From the NCBI GenBank assembly GCA_964244585.1, contig CAXTJM010000001.1, positions 372,001 to 436,000 on the forward strand: a DNA stretch of 64,000 nt, read 5' to 3'. The DNA is from LMUY01 sp964244585. GTDB taxonomy: Bacteria; Pseudomonadota; Alphaproteobacteria; Acetobacterales; Acetobacteraceae. Below the pieces are notes generated by a model. The model saw nothing but the letters and a program-made list of their open reading frames with translations, ran no database searches and was not told the DNA's origin. Positions 34,567-44,978 of this stretch are shown piece by piece. Every line of letters begins with the position of its first letter. Position 1 is the first letter of the stretch. The position numbers and the translations under genes are program-made.

Positions 34567-35499
34567 ATGCCCACCTTGCTGCAACTCGGCGCGATCCGGC
34601 CCGACATCCAGGCTCGGCTGGATGCGGCCTACACCGTCCACCACCATGCCCGGCTCTCGGATCCGGAACGGTGGCTTGCCGAGCATGCGGCGGAGGTGGA
34701 GGCGGTGGTCACGGGTGGCCATAACGGCATCCCGACAGCGCTGATGACCGCGCTGCCCAACCTCAGGATCGTGGCGATCAACGGCGTCGGCTACGACAAG
34801 GTGGACCTGGCCGTGGCGAAGGCGCGGGGCATCCGCGTCACCAACACGCCGGACGTGCTGACCGACGATGTGGCGGACCTCGCGATCGGGTTGACCATCA
34901 TGCTGATGCGGCGGCTGCATCATGCCCACAGCTTCGTCGCCGCCGGGCACTGGCCGCACAAGGATCCCAGTCTGGCCCGCAAGGTCAGCGGCAAGCGGTT
35001 CGGCATCCTGGGCATGGGGCGCATCGGCCAGGCGGTCGCCCGCCGGCTGGCCGGCTTCGACGGCGTGATCAGCTACACGGGTCTCTCGGCGAAGCAGCTG
35101 CCCTACCGCTTCGTTCCCGGCCTGGTCGAATTGGCGCGCGACGTGGACGTGCTGGTGGTCTGCGCTGCCGCCTCGGCGGCAACCCAGGGGATCGTCAACG
35201 CGGACGTGCTGGATGCGCTGGGACCGGAGGGCGCGCTGGTCAACATCGCCCGCGGCTCCATCGTTGATGAACCCGCGCTGGTGGCGGCGCTGCAAGCGGG
35301 ACGGCTCGGCGGGGCTGCGCTGGACGTGTTCGCCAACGAGCCTCATGTGCCCGCCGAGTTGCTGGCGATGGAGAACGTCGTGCTGACCCCGCACATCGCC
35401 AGCGCCACGGACGAGACCCGGCGTGCCATGGGAGAGTTGATGCTCGATAACCTCGCGGCAATGTTCGCCGGCCGACCGCTGCCCACGCCCGTCGTCTAG
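34567..35499 (+). CDS. D-2-hydroxyacid dehydrogenase (glyoxylate/hydroxypyruvate reductase type)
   Basis: 310 residues, NAD(P)-dependent. The nucleotide-binding motif GILGMGRIGQAVARRL sits at about 149-164. The catalytic residues of the family are present: Arg in NIARGSIVDE, Glu in FANEPHVP and His in LTPHIASATDETR. VAINGVGYDKVDL and TNTPDVLTDDVADLAIGL are typical of the GhrB/GyaR-like branch. It stands alone, with gaps of 84 bases to the divergent DUF3108 gene and about 50 bases to a gene remnant. Confidence 0.92.
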   Translation: MPTLLQLGAIRPDIQARLDAAYTVHHHARLSDPERWLAEHAAEVEAVVTGGHNGIPTALMTALPNLRIVAINGVGYDKVDLAVAKARGIRVTNTPDVLTDDVADLAIGLTIMLMRRLHHAHSFVAAGHWPHKDPSLARKVSGKRFGILGMGRIGQAVARRLAGFDGVISYTGLSAKQLPYRFVPGLVELARDVDVLVVCAAASAATQGIVNADVLDALGPEGALVNIARGSIVDEPALVAALQAGRLGGAALDVFANEPHVPAELLAMENVVLTPHIASATDETRRAMGELMLDNLAAMFAGRPLPTPVV

Positions 35500-35546
35500 G
35501 CAGCGTCCCGGCGCCGATAGTTACCGGGTTACGGAGGATTTAGCGG

Positions 35547-35830
35547 TTCAGCTACAATCTTCATGATTCGGACCAGCCGCTTTTCGCCGGCGACCCGGCG
35601 GCAATCCTGGACGAGCGGGATGCCGCCCGATTGCGCGCGCGGTTCGCCGCCGGCGGCGGGCGCTATGCGCAACTGCCCGGGATGGCCCGTGCCGGTTCAG
35701 CGATGCGGAGGATAGCCCTGCGGTGCACGACCTCGTCACCGGCTTCTTCTCCCAAACGCTGCTCGGGCACTCTGCGGTCACTCCGCCGGCGGGGGTTGTC
35801 TGGCACCGCTTCCCGGGTCCTGCCACCTGA
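35547..35830 (+). pseudogene. Frameshifted remnant of an unidentified gene
   Basis: Two adjacent open stretches in different frames read as one good protein end. Frame one (from about 35547) gives FSYNLHDSDQPLFAGDPAA through YAQLPGMARAG. After a one-base loss at about 35695 the other frame continues FSDAEDSPAVHDLVTGFF and SQTLLGHSAVTPPAGVVWH and stops at 35828-35830. Codon bias is host-like on both sides. A stop (TAG, 35541-35543) lies just upstream and no start is present, so the 5' part is missing. The family is not recognised. It overlaps the end of the opposite-strand phosphopantetheinyl transferase gene by 53 bases. Confidence 0.5.
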
Positions 35831-36428
35831 CGGCCCATCCGCGGCATGGCGCCCCGACCGCAGCGGCGTAGCCGGCCGACACCGCGAGGTCGATGACCTG
35901 CCATCCCGGCAGGCGCACCTCCGGCAGGATGTCGATGGCCCGCAGGTCGGCGATGCTGCCGCCATTCGCCTTGATGACCGCCTCCTTGCGCGTCCAGCCC
36001 CGGAAGAAGGCCGCCTGCCGTTCGAGCCTGGACAGGCTGGCAAGATAAGCCCGCTCCGACTGTGTGAACACCAGGTCGGCGAGGCCGGGCTCCAGCGGGC
36101 GCACGGCCTCGACATCGATCCCGACCGGGAAGTCCGCGACGGCGAAAAGCGCGACGGCGCCTGAATGGCCGAGGTTGAAGTGCGGACCATCCGGCAGGAA
36201 GGGCTTGCCGTTCGGCCCGGTCCGGATCACCAGATCGGCCGCAGGGACGCCGCAAAGCGATGCCAGGGTCTGCCGCAGCGCGGCGCGGCCGGTGGTGAAC
36301 CGCTGCCCGGCCTGGGGAACGACGAAGCGGCCGGCGCGCGCGCGTTCCGCCAAGGACAGCGCTGCCGCGTCCGCCAGGGCGGGATCGTCCAGGTCCCATT
36401 GCCAGATGGAGACCGGCCCGGTGGTCAC
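35778..36428 (-). CDS. 4'-phosphopantetheinyl transferase (Sfp/AcpT type)
   Basis: About 216 residues. Transfers phosphopantetheine from CoA to carrier-protein serines. Motifs seen: HFNLGHSGAVALFAVA, the Mg-binding VGIDVEAVRP, and AAFFRGWTRKEAVIKANGG with the W-x-x-KEA-x-x-K signature. The N-terminal NGKPFLPDGP motif is also present. The GTG at 36428 begins just before VSIWQWDLDD, the usual start of this family; sequence further upstream has no similarity. No polyketide or peptide synthetase is in the window, so the carrier partner is elsewhere. Confidence 0.88.
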   Translation of the reverse strand: MTTGPVSIWQWDLDDPALADAAALSLAERARAGRFVVPQAGQRFTTGRAALRQTLASLCGVPAADLVIRTGPNGKPFLPDGPHFNLGHSGAVALFAVADFPVGIDVEAVRPLEPGLADLVFTQSERAYLASLSRLERQAAFFRGWTRKEAVIKANGGSIADLRAIDILPEVRLPGWQVIDLAVSAGYAAAVGAPCRGWAVRWQDPGSGARQPPPAE

Positions 36429-36635
36429 GCCCTGCGAAAACCGGCAGCATCCGGCGCCGCAACGGCGCGATCCCTGTCGGAGCACGAGCCTTCCCCCATG
36501 GATGCCTTCCCTGGCACATGTGTGTGAGGCGATGCTGCCTCTTCGGCCAAGCCGCGGTCCAGCAAACATCACCGCCAAGGCTTCCCCGGGGCTGCCAAAA
36601 CGCCTCAGATGGCGGCCGCATCTCGGGAGGATCGC

Positions 36636-36878
36636 ATGAAAGTCACCGTCGAAATCGACTGCACGCCGGAGGAGGCCCGCAGCTTCATGGGGTTGCCGGA
36701 CGTCAAGCCGATGCAGGCGGCGGTCATGGCAAGCCTGGAGCAGCAAGCCCTGAAAGCCGCCGACGGCTTCTCCCCCGATGCCATGCTGAAGCTGTGGTTC
36801 ACCACGGTGCCGCAATTGTCCACCCAGATGCAGGACATCTTCACCCGCATGATGACGACCGGCCTCGCCCGCCCGTGA
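36636..36878 (+). CDS. DUF6489-like small protein
   Basis: 80 residues beginning MKVTVEIDCTPEEARSFMGL and continuing PDVKPMQAAVMASLEQQ, the pattern I associate with DUF6489 proteins of Rhodospirillales. The C-terminal part is helical (TQMQDIFTRMM). GGGAGG at 36625-36630 lies 5 bases before the ATG and fixes the start. No signal peptide. Function unknown. It converges on the transglutaminase gene, leaving a 3-base gap. Confidence 0.78.
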   Translation: MKVTVEIDCTPEEARSFMGLPDVKPMQAAVMASLEQQALKAADGFSPDAMLKLWFTTVPQLSTQMQDIFTRMMTTGLARP

Positions 36879-36881
36879 CGC

Positions 36882-39800
36882 TCACGCGTAGGCGCGCAGG
36901 TCCAAGGTGTGCGGCAGCTCGGCGGATGCGTCGCCGAGCGGCGGCGGCATGGCGCCCGGGGTGTGGCCGAACGGCAGGAAGCGGGCGCGACGCCGCGCTT
37001 CCGCCTCGTTCGCGTTCACCGGGAACTTGTCGTACGACCGGCCGCCCGGATGCGCGACGTGATGCGTCAGCCCGCCGAGCGAGCGGCCGTTCCAGCGATC
37101 GTACACGTCGAACACCAACGGGGTCTGCGCCGCGATGGTGGGATGCAGCGCGCTGTACGGCTGCCACGCCTTGAAGCGGATGCCGGCGACGAACTCGCCG
37201 GCGATGCCGGTCGGCCGCATCGGGACGGCGACGCCGTTGCAGGTGAGCGCGAACCGCTCGACCTCCCATCCCGTGACCCGGGCCTGGAGCCGCTCGACCG
37301 AGCTGTCCACGTAGCGCACTGTGCCGCCGCCGCCGGGCGTCTCCCCCAGGGCATGCCATGGCTCCAGCGCGTGGCGCAGCTCCAGCATCATGCCGTGCAC
37401 GGCCACGCTGCCGATCACCGGGAAGCGGAACGCCATGTGCGGCTCGAACCAGGCCGGGTCCAGCACGGCGCCGAACCCGGCGCCGTGCACCGCCAGCTCC
37501 TCCATCGCGTCGCGGAAATCCTGCCAGACATAGTGCGGCAGCATGAAATCGTCATGCACCCGCGTGCCCCAGCGGATCATGCGGCGCTCGTACGGCACCT
37601 GCCAGAACGCCGCCACGGCCGTGCGCATGAGCAGGATCTGGGCCGCCGCCATTTCTGGGTGGGGCGGCATCTCGAACGCGCGGAACTCCACCAGCCCCAG
37701 CCGGCCGGAGGAACTGTCCGGCGAATACATCTTGTCGATGCAGAACTCGGTCCGGTGCGTGTTGCCGGTCATGTCCGCCAGGATGTTGCGGAACAGCCGG
37801 TCGGTGATCCACGGCGGCGGCGGCGCATCGCGTTTGACCTGGCCGAACGCGATCTCCAACTCGCGCACCGCATCCTGCCGCGCCTCGTCGATCCGCGGAT
37901 GCTGGCTCATCGGACCGATGAACAAGCCGCTGAACATGAAGGAAAGGCTAGGATGGTTATGCCAGAAGCCCAGCAGCGAGCGGAGCAGATCGGGCCGGCG
38001 CAGGAACGGGCTGTCCTCCGGCGTCGCGGCGCCCATCACCACGTGATTGCCGCCGCCGGTGCCGACATGGCGCCCGTCCAGCATGAACTTCTCCGCCCGC
38101 AGGCCGCATTGCCGGGCTTGCTCGTAGAGTTCCCCGGTATGCCGGACGATCTCGTCCCAATTCGAGGCCGGATGGACGTTGACCTCGATGACGCCCGGAT
38201 CCGGCGTGACGGAGAAGGCGTCCAACCGCCGGTCGTAGGGCGCCTTGTAGCCCTCGAGCACGACGGCCTGCTGCAAGGCCTCGGCCGTGCGCTCCACGCC
38301 GGCGACCAGCGACAGCCAATCCTCCGCCGAGGGGAGCGGCGGCAAGTAGACGAACAGCAAGCCGTCGCGCGCCTGCACCGTCAGCGCCGTGCGGACGCCA
38401 CGCGCGGCCTCCGCCTGCCCCGGACCGGGCAGCGCAACGTGCGATGGCAGCGGGCCGGCGGCTGCCAGTGGATCGGGTTCCGGCTCCTCCTCCAGCTCCG
38501 CGGGATCGACATAGGGCAGGGCCGCCAGCGGCAGCCGCACCCCCATGGAGCTGTCACCCTGCACCAGGAAGATCTTGCCTTCGCGCATCTCCCATCGCTC
38601 GCTTTGCCAGCAACGCCCCGCCCCGGCCCCGAAGCGGCGCAGCGGCAGGACATAGCCCGCCACGGCGTCCAGCCCCTGGCTGAACACCCGTAGCAGCCGC
38701 GCCCGCTCCTGCGGGTCGCGGCTCTGGCTGGCCTCGGCCACCACGTTGGCGGGCAGCCGGCCCTCCCGCATCAGGAAGTAGGGCTGGTCCTCGTAGGCCG
38801 GCATGGCGCAGCCGACCGCCACCCCAAGCGTTTCCGCCAGCCGGCGCGCGAAGGCGGCAGCCGCGTCCGCGCCGGCGGTTCCGGTCGCGGTATCCGGGTC
38901 AGCCAGCAAGGCCGGGTCCAGCCAAACCGGTTCGCCGTCGCGCCGCCACGTGGCGTGCAGCGCCCATCGCGGCGTCTGTTCGCCAGGATAATGCTTCCCC
39001 GCGCCGTATTGCAGCACGGCCCCGGACGACCATAGACCCATCAGCCGCCGGATCAGCTGCCCCGCCTCCCGCCGCTTGGTCGGGCCGAGGGCGTCGATCG
39101 TCCACTCCGCGCCATCCGGATCGCGATCCGAGACGAAGGTCGGCTCCCCGCCCATGGTAAGGCGGACATCGCCGGCCACGAGCGCCGCGTCCACGCGATC
39201 GCCGGCGGCCCTGATGGCCTCCCACTGGGCCGGGAGGTAGGGCTTGGTCACGCGCGGCGTCTCGACCAGGCGGGTGAGCCGCATCTCGAAGCCGAACTCG
39301 GTCCCGGCGGGTTCGACCAGGCCGGAGATCGGCGCGGCCGAGAGCGGCTCCGGCGTGGCGGCGAGCGGGATGTGCCCCTCACCGGTCAGCAACCCGCTGG
39401 TGGCGTCCAGCCCCACCCAGCCGGCGCCGGGCAGGTAGATCTCGGCCCAGGCGTGCAGGTCGGTGAAATCCTCGCTGGCGCCCGCCGGGCCTTCGACGGC
39501 GGTGATGTCCGGCTTCAACTGGATCAGGTAGCCGGAGACGAACCGGGCGGCATAGCCGAGGTTGCGGAACGCCTGCACCAGCACCCAGGCGCTGTCCCGG
39601 CACGAGCCCTGCGCCTGCTCCAGCGTCTGCTGCGGCGACCAGACGCCGGGCTCCATCCGCACGATGTAGCCGACACGGTCGCGCACGGCCTGGTTCACCC
39701 TGACCAGGAAGTCGATCGTCCGCTCGCCGGCGGGCCGGACGGTCTCCAGCAGGCCGCTCAGCAGCGTGCCGGCCGGCTCCGGATGCAGGAACGCGGCAAG

Positions 39801-40139
39801 CTCGGTCTTCAGCACCGGATCGTAGGTGAAGGGGACCGTCTCGGCCTCCGCCTCCAGGAAGAAGTCGAACGGATTGATCGTCGCCATGTCGGCGAGCAGG
39901 TCGACGGTGACGACGAACTCCGTCACCCGCTCGGGGAACACGATGCGGGCGAGGAAATTGCCCTGCGGGTCCTGCTGCCAGTTGATGAAGTGGCCTGCCG
40001 GCTCGACACCCAGGGAGTAGGACAGGATCGGCGTGCGCGAGTGCGGCGCGGGGCGCAGGCGAACGGTCTGTGGCCCAAGCTGCACCGGCCGGTCATATCG
40101 GTAGCTCGTCCGATGCGTGAGCGCCACGTGCAACGCCAT
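36882..40139 (-). CDS. Transglutaminase-like / DUF2126 fusion protein
   Basis: 1085 residues. Residues 1-90 are the bacterial transglutaminase N-terminal beta domain (THRTSYRYDRPVQLGPQTVRLRP). The transglutaminase core has a full triad: Cys180 in AQGSCRDSAW, His229 in DLHAWAEIYLP, Asp245 in GLDATSG. From about residue 300 to the end is DUF2126, a circularly permuted ATP-grasp-related domain (VRLTMGGEPTFVSDRDPDGAEW; FMLDGRHVGTGGGNHVVMG; GLFIGPMSQHPRIDEAR). Such proteins usually sit with alpha-E and ATP-grasp partner genes in possible peptide-modifying systems. None of those partners is adjacent here. Confidence 0.93.
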   Translation of the reverse strand: MALHVALTHRTSYRYDRPVQLGPQTVRLRPAPHSRTPILSYSLGVEPAGHFINWQQDPQGNFLARIVFPERVTEFVVTVDLLADMATINPFDFFLEAEAETVPFTYDPVLKTELAAFLHPEPAGTLLSGLLETVRPAGERTIDFLVRVNQAVRDRVGYIVRMEPGVWSPQQTLEQAQGSCRDSAWVLVQAFRNLGYAARFVSGYLIQLKPDITAVEGPAGASEDFTDLHAWAEIYLPGAGWVGLDATSGLLTGEGHIPLAATPEPLSAAPISGLVEPAGTEFGFEMRLTRLVETPRVTKPYLPAQWEAIRAAGDRVDAALVAGDVRLTMGGEPTFVSDRDPDGAEWTIDALGPTKRREAGQLIRRLMGLWSSGAVLQYGAGKHYPGEQTPRWALHATWRRDGEPVWLDPALLADPDTATGTAGADAAAAFARRLAETLGVAVGCAMPAYEDQPYFLMREGRLPANVVAEASQSRDPQERARLLRVFSQGLDAVAGYVLPLRRFGAGAGRCWQSERWEMREGKIFLVQGDSSMGVRLPLAALPYVDPAELEEEPEPDPLAAAGPLPSHVALPGPGQAEAARGVRTALTVQARDGLLFVYLPPLPSAEDWLSLVAGVERTAEALQQAVVLEGYKAPYDRRLDAFSVTPDPGVIEVNVHPASNWDEIVRHTGELYEQARQCGLRAEKFMLDGRHVGTGGGNHVVMGAATPEDSPFLRRPDLLRSLLGFWHNHPSLSFMFSGLFIGPMSQHPRIDEARQDAVRELEIAFGQVKRDAPPPPWITDRLFRNILADMTGNTHRTEFCIDKMYSPDSSSGRLGLVEFRAFEMPPHPEMAAAQILLMRTAVAAFWQVPYERRMIRWGTRVHDDFMLPHYVWQDFRDAMEELAVHGAGFGAVLDPAWFEPHMAFRFPVIGSVAVHGMMLELRHALEPWHALGETPGGGGTVRYVDSSVERLQARVTGWEVERFALTCNGVAVPMRPTGIAGEFVAGIRFKAWQPYSALHPTIAAQTPLVFDVYDRWNGRSLGGLTHHVAHPGGRSYDKFPVNANEAEARRRARFLPFGHTPGAMPPPLGDASAELPHTLDLRAYA

Positions 40140-40211
40140 CGATGTGGGAACTCCGTCGGGGATTGAGGCCGTGCGAGCACCATCCGTGCGGGTCGCACCG
40201 GACGCAAGGGC

Positions 40212-41390
40212 CTACTGGTTGCTGCCGGCGAACACCTGGCGATACAGCGCCACGATCTCGGCCTTGTTCGGCACGCGCGGGTTGTTGGCCGGGCTGCCGG
40301 AGGCGAGGGCCTGGTCCGCCATCGTGTCCATCGCGGCGTCCCACTCGCTCCAGGCGATGCCGTAGGCCTGCGGCGTCGAAACCCCAAGCTCCCGGTTCAG
40401 CCGGTCCAACCCGTCGCACAGCGCCTCCCCCGCCCGGGCGTCGTCCGCACCCGAGGGGGCGAAGCCTGCGGCGCGCGCAGCGGCGGCATACCGCGGTGCG
40501 GCAGCGTCGAGCCCGAAGCGGGTGACGGCGGGCAGCAGCATCGCATTGGACAGGCCGTGCGGCACATGGAAGCGGGCGCCGATCGGGCGCGACATGCCGT
40601 GCACCAGTGCCACCGAGCTGTTGCAGAACGCCATCCCCGCCTGCGTCGCGCCCAGCATCATGCCCTCCCGCGCCGCGGCATTGCCCGGCTCCGCATAGGC
40701 GGTGCGCAAATGCTGCCCGATCAAGGCCATCGCGCCCAAAGCGAGGGCGTCGGACACGGGGTTGGCCCGCTTGGAGACGTAGGCTTCCAGCGCGTGCGTC
40801 AGGCTGTCCACGCCGGTGTCGGCGGTGGTGCGGGGCGGCACGGTGAAGGTCAGTTCGTAATCCACGATCGCGGCGAGCGGCAATGCGGCCAGCCCGGCGA
40901 TCAGCATCTTCTCGCCCCGCTCCGTGTCGGTGATGACGGTGAAGCGAGTGCACTCGCTGCCGGTGCCGGCCGTGGTAGGGATGGCGATCACCGGCAGCAC
41001 CGGAGCGTCGTTCTGCACGGGAACCTTGAACTCCCGCATCTTGGCGCCCGGCCGCTGCGCCAGGATGGCCATGGCCTTGGCCGTGTCGATGGGCGACCCG
41101 CCGCCGAACGCCAGCAGGCAGTCATGGCCGCCGCCCACCAGCAACGCCACGCCGGCTTCGATGACGGTGTCTTCCGGCTCGGGAATCGTGTCGCTGAACA
41201 CCGCGAACCCGATGCCAGCCGCCGCCAGCGGGTCGGTGCAGCGGCGCAGCAATCCGGTGGACACCATCACCGGGTCGGTGACGATCAACGGCCGCTGCAG
41301 CCCGAAACTGGCGAGGACGGCCGCCACCGTCGAAACGGTGCCGCCACCGACATGGATGGCCCGGGGGGCCACGATGCTAAACGACGTCAC
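40212..41390 (-). CDS. Iron-containing alcohol dehydrogenase
   Basis: About 392 residues of the Fe-dependent (type III) ADH family. Seen: FGGGSPIDTAKAMAI for NAD binding, IPTTAGTGSECTRFTVITD, and the metal ligands in ADTGVDSLTHALEAYVS, VHGMSRPIGARFHVPHG. PHGLSNAMLLP follows as usual. A TTG at 41402 would lengthen it by 4 residues, but GTG at 41390 has GGGGA 5 bases upstream and was preferred. The alcohol used is not predictable. It stands alone on the minus strand. Confidence 0.9.
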   Translation of the reverse strand: MTSFSIVAPRAIHVGGGTVSTVAAVLASFGLQRPLIVTDPVMVSTGLLRRCTDPLAAAGIGFAVFSDTIPEPEDTVIEAGVALLVGGGHDCLLAFGGGSPIDTAKAMAILAQRPGAKMREFKVPVQNDAPVLPVIAIPTTAGTGSECTRFTVITDTERGEKMLIAGLAALPLAAIVDYELTFTVPPRTTADTGVDSLTHALEAYVSKRANPVSDALALGAMALIGQHLRTAYAEPGNAAAREGMMLGATQAGMAFCNSSVALVHGMSRPIGARFHVPHGLSNAMLLPAVTRFGLDAAAPRYAAAARAAGFAPSGADDARAGEALCDGLDRLNRELGVSTPQAYGIAWSEWDAAMDTMADQALASGSPANNPRVPNKAEIVALYRQVFAGSNQ

Positions 41391-41478
41391 AGCGATCCCC
41401 AAGGCAATGGAAGGAGGATGACACTAAGCCTTCAGCCCTTTGTCCACCATTACCCGCGGTGAAGTGGAATCACCTGGC

Positions 41479-42519
<1,041 letters not shown>

Positions 42520-42595
42520 GCGGTGGCGCGGCCCGTGCCCAATTGCAGAGGGACAGCCCGCTTCTCTTGGGAGACGGATGGGCGGGGGTGGCGCC

Positions 42596-43573
42596 TCATG
42601 CCGCGATCGCCTCGATCGGCGCGCGGATGCAGGCTGCCTGGTGGCCGGGCGCCAGCCCGCGCAGGGGCGGCTGGACCGCCGTGCAGGCTTCCGCGCCGAA
42701 CACGCACCGCGGATGGAACCGGCATCCTGGCGGCAGGGACGACGGGGATGGCACGGACCCTTCGATCGCCAGCAGGCGGTCCCGGTATTCCTCCAACCGC
42801 GGCACGCTGCCCAGCAGGCCCAGCGTGTAGGGATGCTGCGGATCATCGAACAAATCCGTGGCGGATGCGCGCTCCACCACGCGGCCGGCATACATGACGG
42901 CCACCTCGTCCGCCATCTCGGCCACCACGCCCAGGTCATGCGTGATCAGCACGATCGCCATGCCGGTCTGCTGTTGCAGGTCGCGGAGCAGGTCCAGGAT
43001 CTGCGCCTGCACCGTCACGTCCAGCGCGGTGGTGGGCTCGTCCGCGATCAGCAGATCGGGCGCGCAGGACAACGCCATGGCGATCATGACGCGCTGGCGC
43101 ATGCCGCCGGACATCTGGTGCGGGTATTCGTCCAGCCTGCGGTCCGGCGCGGGGATCCGCACCCGGTCCAGCGCCGCCGCCGCCCGGGCGCGCAGGTTGC
43201 GGCCGGCTTTGTCGTGCGCCCTCATCGCCTCCATGATCTGGTCGCCGACCGTGTAGGCCGGATTCAGGCTGGTCATCGGCTCCTGGAAGATCATCGCGAT
43301 CCGCCGCCCGCGCAGGCTGCGCATGCCGGCCGGCGGCAGGGTCAACAGGTTCTGGCCGTCGAACACCACCTGCCCGGCCGCGATGCGGCCCGGCGGCGGC
43401 ACCAGCCCCATCACCGACAGCGACAGCATCGACTTGCCGCAGCCGCTCTCCCCGACGATGCCCAGGGTCCGGCCGCGCGCCACCCCGATGTCCACCCCGT
43501 CCACCGCGGCGAACGGGCGGCGCTCGCCGGGGAATTCCGTGCGCAGGCCCTCGATTTGCAGGAGATCGGTCAT
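42596..43573 (-). CDS. Oligo/dipeptide-type ABC transporter ATPase (DppD/OppD)
   Basis: 325 residues. Walker A GESGCGKSML, signature MSGGMRQRVMIAMAL, Walker B LLIADEPTTALD, switch IVLITHDLGVVAEM, and the C-terminal motif PPGCRFHPRCVFGAEAC. It overlaps the upstream membrane glycosyltransferase-like gene by 4 bases (ATGA), an unusual partner for a peptide importer ATPase. Possibly the two ATPases serve permeases encoded elsewhere. Confidence 0.93.
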   Translation of the reverse strand: MTDLLQIEGLRTEFPGERRPFAAVDGVDIGVARGRTLGIVGESGCGKSMLSLSVMGLVPPPGRIAAGQVVFDGQNLLTLPPAGMRSLRGRRIAMIFQEPMTSLNPAYTVGDQIMEAMRAHDKAGRNLRARAAAALDRVRIPAPDRRLDEYPHQMSGGMRQRVMIAMALSCAPDLLIADEPTTALDVTVQAQILDLLRDLQQQTGMAIVLITHDLGVVAEMADEVAVMYAGRVVERASATDLFDDPQHPYTLGLLGSVPRLEEYRDRLLAIEGSVPSPSSLPPGCRFHPRCVFGAEACTAVQPPLRGLAPGHQAACIRAPIEAIAA

Positions 43574-44952
43574 GGCAGCAGGCGATGCAACCGCCGTTCC
43601 AGCCACGGCCCGGCGACCAGCCCGAACGCGGCGGCGTAGGCCGGCACCAGCATTAGGCTGTAGCGCGGCGTCGCCACCGTGGTGGCTGCATGCAGCCCCA
43701 CGATGAACAAGGGCGGCAGCAGGAAGGCAAGCCAGAGCCGGTCGCGGCGCCGCACGGCCCGCCAGACCATCACCGCCAGGAACGGGGCGGCCACCAGGCT
43801 GAAATACTTGCGGACCCAGAGCGATTTCCAGGCCATCACCAGGGTGATCGCGGCGAACCGTGCCGGGTGCGGCCAGACGTATTTGCCCAGCAGATAGCCC
43901 ACCTGGGTGGCAGGATCGGGCGCATCCCGCGCCAGTTCCTGCACCATGATGGTGTTGCCCACCATGTAGAACGTGTCCGGACGCTCCTGCCAGCCGAGCC
44001 GCGCCACCGCATCGGGGAAGACCATGCGCGCCGCCGCCGGGCCGAACCCGGGCAGCGCATACAGCCATTGGGCGGTCCATTCCGTCGGCGTCATCGCCTC
44101 GTAGGCCATGCGCTGGGCCAGGATGAAGCCGGCATAGCCGGAGGTCGGGGCGGCCGTGCCGAACCGCGCCTCGTTGCGCAGCGACCACGGCGCGATGGTG
44201 GCGCCAGCAACCAGGCAGGCAGCGACCAGGGCAAAGCCGAGCCGCCGCTGCCACACGGCCATCGCCAGGCCGGCGAGACCCATCGCCGCCGCCAGGTACA
44301 GGTATTCCGGCCGGGTCAGCGTCAGCAGCCCGAGCGCCACGCCAAGCGCCGCGGCCACAGCAAGCCGCGGACGGCGCACCAGGAGGACGGTCAGCAGGCC
44401 GCACAGCGCGGAGAGCGGCAGGCTGAGCGCCTCCGTCATCGCGGTACGGGCATAAACCGCGTATTCCGACGTCCCCAGCCCGGCCGCAAGCAAGGCGCAC
44501 CAGGCCGCCCAGCGGGTGCCGCCGATCGCCAGGGTGGAGGCCCAGATCAGCACCAGCGTTGCCGCCAGCAGCCCGGCCTGCAAGGGGACCAGCAACCCCA
44601 GCGAGCCGCGACATCCATCGATCGCCGGCCAGGGTGCGTCCCTGACGCAGGCGGCCGCCTCGGCAAGCCGGCCGTCCAGGGCCGCCACGCCGGCGACCAG
44701 CGCAGGATACAGCGGCGCGGTGTATGCGCCGGGGCGCCCGGCCTCGCCCCAGCGCCCGTTGGTGTAGCTGCCGGTCTGGAGCAGGTCGCTGGCGATCCCG
44801 AGATAGAGCGGCTGATCGTAGGACCGCAAAGTCTGCGGCTTGAGCGTGGACAGGCCGAACAGGATGCAGCCGAGCGACACGGCCGCAACCAGCACCCATT
44901 CACGCCACCGGGCCCGGTCGGCCGGGCTGGCGGCCACTGCCCCGTCCGGCAC
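43570..44952 (-). CDS. Multispanning membrane protein, GT-C glycosyltransferase-like
   Basis: 460 residues with about ten hydrophobic helices (WVLVAAVSLGCILFGLSTL; LQAGLLAATLVLIWASTLAIGG; LYLAAAMGLAGLAMAVW; YSLMLVPAYAAAFGLVAG). The first loop holds LRSYDQPLYLGIASDLLQTGSY with an acidic-polar patch, and TRPEYLYL lies between helices, in the style of ArnT/PMT-like lipid-linked sugar transferases. Family call is moderate. It starts 26 bases after the class II aldolase stop and overlaps the following ABC ATPase gene by 4 bases. Confidence 0.7.
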   Translation of the reverse strand: MPDGAVAASPADRARWREWVLVAAVSLGCILFGLSTLKPQTLRSYDQPLYLGIASDLLQTGSYTNGRWGEAGRPGAYTAPLYPALVAGVAALDGRLAEAAACVRDAPWPAIDGCRGSLGLLVPLQAGLLAATLVLIWASTLAIGGTRWAAWCALLAAGLGTSEYAVYARTAMTEALSLPLSALCGLLTVLLVRRPRLAVAAALGVALGLLTLTRPEYLYLAAAMGLAGLAMAVWQRRLGFALVAACLVAGATIAPWSLRNEARFGTAAPTSGYAGFILAQRMAYEAMTPTEWTAQWLYALPGFGPAAARMVFPDAVARLGWQERPDTFYMVGNTIMVQELARDAPDPATQVGYLLGKYVWPHPARFAAITLVMAWKSLWVRKYFSLVAAPFLAVMVWRAVRRRDRLWLAFLLPPLFIVGLHAATTVATPRYSLMLVPAYAAAFGLVAGPWLERRLHRLLP

Positions 44953-44978
44953 CTGGCCGGCCGGGGCAAAGCCGATGG

